Source: Marinomonas sp. IMCC 4694
GTDB taxonomy: Bacteria > Pseudomonadota > Gammaproteobacteria > Pseudomonadales > Marinomonadaceae
DNA: 64,000 bases
Direction of reading: 5' to 3'
Assembly: GCF_008122525.1 (NCBI RefSeq)
Contig: NZ_VSRV01000001.1
Coordinates: 3,348,001 to 3,412,000 of the forward strand
The translations under genes were made by a program, and so were the position numbers. This document shows, piece after piece, positions 62,772 to 64,000 of this stretch. Each line of letters opens with the position of its first letter. Within the stretch, counting starts at the first letter, position 1. Below the pieces are notes generated by a model. That model saw only the letters and a program-made list of their open reading frames with translations, had not been told where the DNA came from and did no database searches.

Positions 62772-64000
62772 TTAAACGTTAAACGCTGATTGTTTCATGG
62801 CTTGCTCGGCTCGGCTGATCCCTAGTCGCTTAGCAACGATTTGCCATTGCTTCACCGCCATTAATACTTCATCGTAAATTTGCGTGGCTTGGGTTTGCGA
62901 AAGTCGGAAGAAGTCTTTTTCGTCAAAGGCTAATTGGTAGTCTAAAGCGTTGTCTGCATCGGTAATATTCAGATGCAGGCCATGCTTACCCACTATCGGG
63001 TTTAAATCATAAGCGGGTGATAACTTCCAGCCATTCTTTGTTAATAAAAACCCATGGTTACGCAGGTGGTCATCCGTGTTGGACACCGCAATATTAAACA
63101 CGATTCGACGCCATAACTGAGCTAAATCGGCTGTGGTTTGTGCACCACAATTGGAAATAAATTCAGCAATCTCTAAGTAGCTGGCACCTTGAGATTGTTC
63201 ACCATCATACCTTTCGTTTAAAGAATAACGAAGCTGTGTCATGGCCGACGAAAAATGCAGCCGCTTTTCACCGTCGCGGTCAAACCGTTTGGTTAAAAAG
63301 GTATGGTGCTGTGACGAAAATTGCCTGATCTCACTTGGAAACATGTCAACACCTGCTGCCAACGCCAATTCATAACAGACCATCTCCCATGCGCCCACGT
63401 CATGGGTATCGTTTAAATTGGGAAACTTGGCAATCCACAAGTGACCTTGCTCATCTGTGACACAAGCCTTGGGTCTTGCACCACCTAATGATGAGCCTGG
63501 AGAAATCAGCATTTTCAACCAGCGGTAATACTCGTCACTGTCGATGTTATCGTCTTTTTCAATCTGCATTGCTGCGTGCTCTAGCTCTCGCAAAGAAGCC
63601 ATTGGTGGCGCAGCAAACTCAGAGTTGTCATCTAAGAACGCATCCGAGCCTACTCGCTTAAATCGAATCCCCCCCATCCGATAAGAGTCATGTACGCCCA
63701 GCAGGTAATCCAATTCGTTTAATCGACTTGTTGCTCGAATGCCTTTGCGCGCCTCAATCGCTGCACGCCGCTGCATTAAAATACGCCCCCATCTATCAGG
63801 CGATGAATCAAGAAATGCGCGAAAGTTTTTATCGGCTTCATCGTTATAGAGTTCACCGGGGTGAAGCGTTAGGATTGGATCAATCTGCAAGCGATAGGCT
63901 GAGGTTAAAAATGCTTTATCGTAGGCAAAACTAAATACGCCACCTCGGCTTGAATCGCTGTAAGAAAGCAGCCCAATTAGTAAAGGCGCTTCAATTGGCT
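62772..64000 (-). CDS. HipA-like serine/threonine kinase, N-terminus outside window
   Basis: The frame runs off the right edge; a codon at 63890 is not the true start because YSDSSRGGVFSFAYDKAFL just before it fits the HipA N-terminal subdomain. Visible features: SPGSSLGGARPKACV (nucleotide loop), LWIAKFPN with the ATP-binding Lys, FNIAVSNTDDHLRNHGFLL with the catalytic Asp, and WKLSPAYDLNP, the metal-binding Asp. HipA kinases phosphorylate translation factors such as GltX. A hipB-type antitoxin gene, if present, lies beyond the window. Confidence 0.9.
   Translation of the reverse strand, partial: PIEAPLLIGLLSYSDSSRGGVFSFAYDKAFLTSAYRLQIDPILTLHPGELYNDEADKNFRAFLDSSPDRWGRILMQRRAAIEARKGIRATSRLNELDYLLGVHDSYRMGGIRFKRVGSDAFLDDNSEFAAPPMASLRELEHAAMQIEKDDNIDSDEYYRWLKMLISPGSSLGGARPKACVTDEQGHLWIAKFPNLNDTHDVGAWEMVCYELALAAGVDMFPSEIRQFSSQHHTFLTKRFDRDGEKRLHFSSAMTQLRYSLNERYDGEQSQGASYLEIAEFISNCGAQTTADLAQLWRRIVFNIAVSNTDDHLRNHGFLLTKNGWKLSPAYDLNPIVGKHGLHLNITDADNALDYQLAFDEKDFFRLSQTQATQIYDEVLMAVKQWQIVAKRLGISRAEQAMKQSAFNV

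Noticed and set aside
1..64000. CRISPR arrays, rRNA genes and complete insertion sequences
   Set aside because: No regularly spaced repeats, rRNA sequence or transposase with terminal repeats was seen.

Overview
The window looks like chromosomal DNA of a marine gammaproteobacterium, most likely Marinomonas or a close Oceanospirillales relative. This is an inference from gene orders (ftsY-ftsE-ftsX-rpoH, metX-metW-rdgB-hemW, tkt-epd-pgk-fba), a BCCT osmolyte transporter and a Pseudomonas-like glucose ABC locus. About 53 kb is core genome. The last 11 kb is an accessory island that begins at the 3' end of yicC.

Left part (1-9.6 kb): a chemotaxis receptor cut by the window edge, serA and trmA, then a minus-strand operon reading luxP-like, luxQ-like, mtnN, outer-membrane protein. 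LuxP/LuxQ-like proteins form autoinducer-2 (AI-2) receptors, and MtnN (Pfs) acts in AI-2 and S-adenosylhomocysteine metabolism. The LuxQ-like protein is a full-length open frame but has lost the phospho-acceptor histidine, the kinase G boxes and the receiver aspartates. A tRNA-Leu(UAG) gene precedes the operon.

9.7-17.8 kb: central carbon genes fba, pgk, epd and tkt on the minus strand. Divergently follow metK and rsmE. The metK leader contains a promoter and four mutually complementary segments that look like a transcription attenuator. 17.9-31.2 kb: a TolC-family protein, gshB, a TonB-like protein, rpoH, ftsX/E/Y, a degenerate M16 peptidase-like protein, rsmD, metX/metW, rdgB and hemW.

31.7-36.8 kb: a BCCT transporter; a UPF0016 (manganese exporter type) gene behind a yybP-ykoY-type manganese riboswitch; a CBS/DUF294 nucleotidyltransferase; and a DnaQ-like exonuclease. 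36.8-48.1 kb is a sugar locus: fructokinase, alpha-glucosidase and a LacI regulator on the minus strand, and a GltR/GtrS-like two-component system plus a GtsABC/MalK-like glucose ABC transporter on the plus strand. Together these would suit uptake and splitting of sucrose or another alpha-glucoside. 48-53 kb: ogt, a UshA-like lipoprotein, a small secreted protein, rph and yicC.

53.1-64 kb is the island. It has repeated GGTGRGCAR motifs, a truncated P4-type integrase, an unknown protein, an intact HigA-ImmA antitoxin next to a decapitated higB, a three-gene unit (HTH regulator, PLD/SF2 helicase/DUF3427, small protein) behind a LexA-type SOS box, a heavily damaged DUF927 gene, alpA and a HipA-like kinase cut by the window edge. 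The SOS-box helicase unit and the degenerate LuxPQ-MtnN operon are the best candidates for undescribed systems. No CRISPR array, rRNA or complete insertion sequence was seen.
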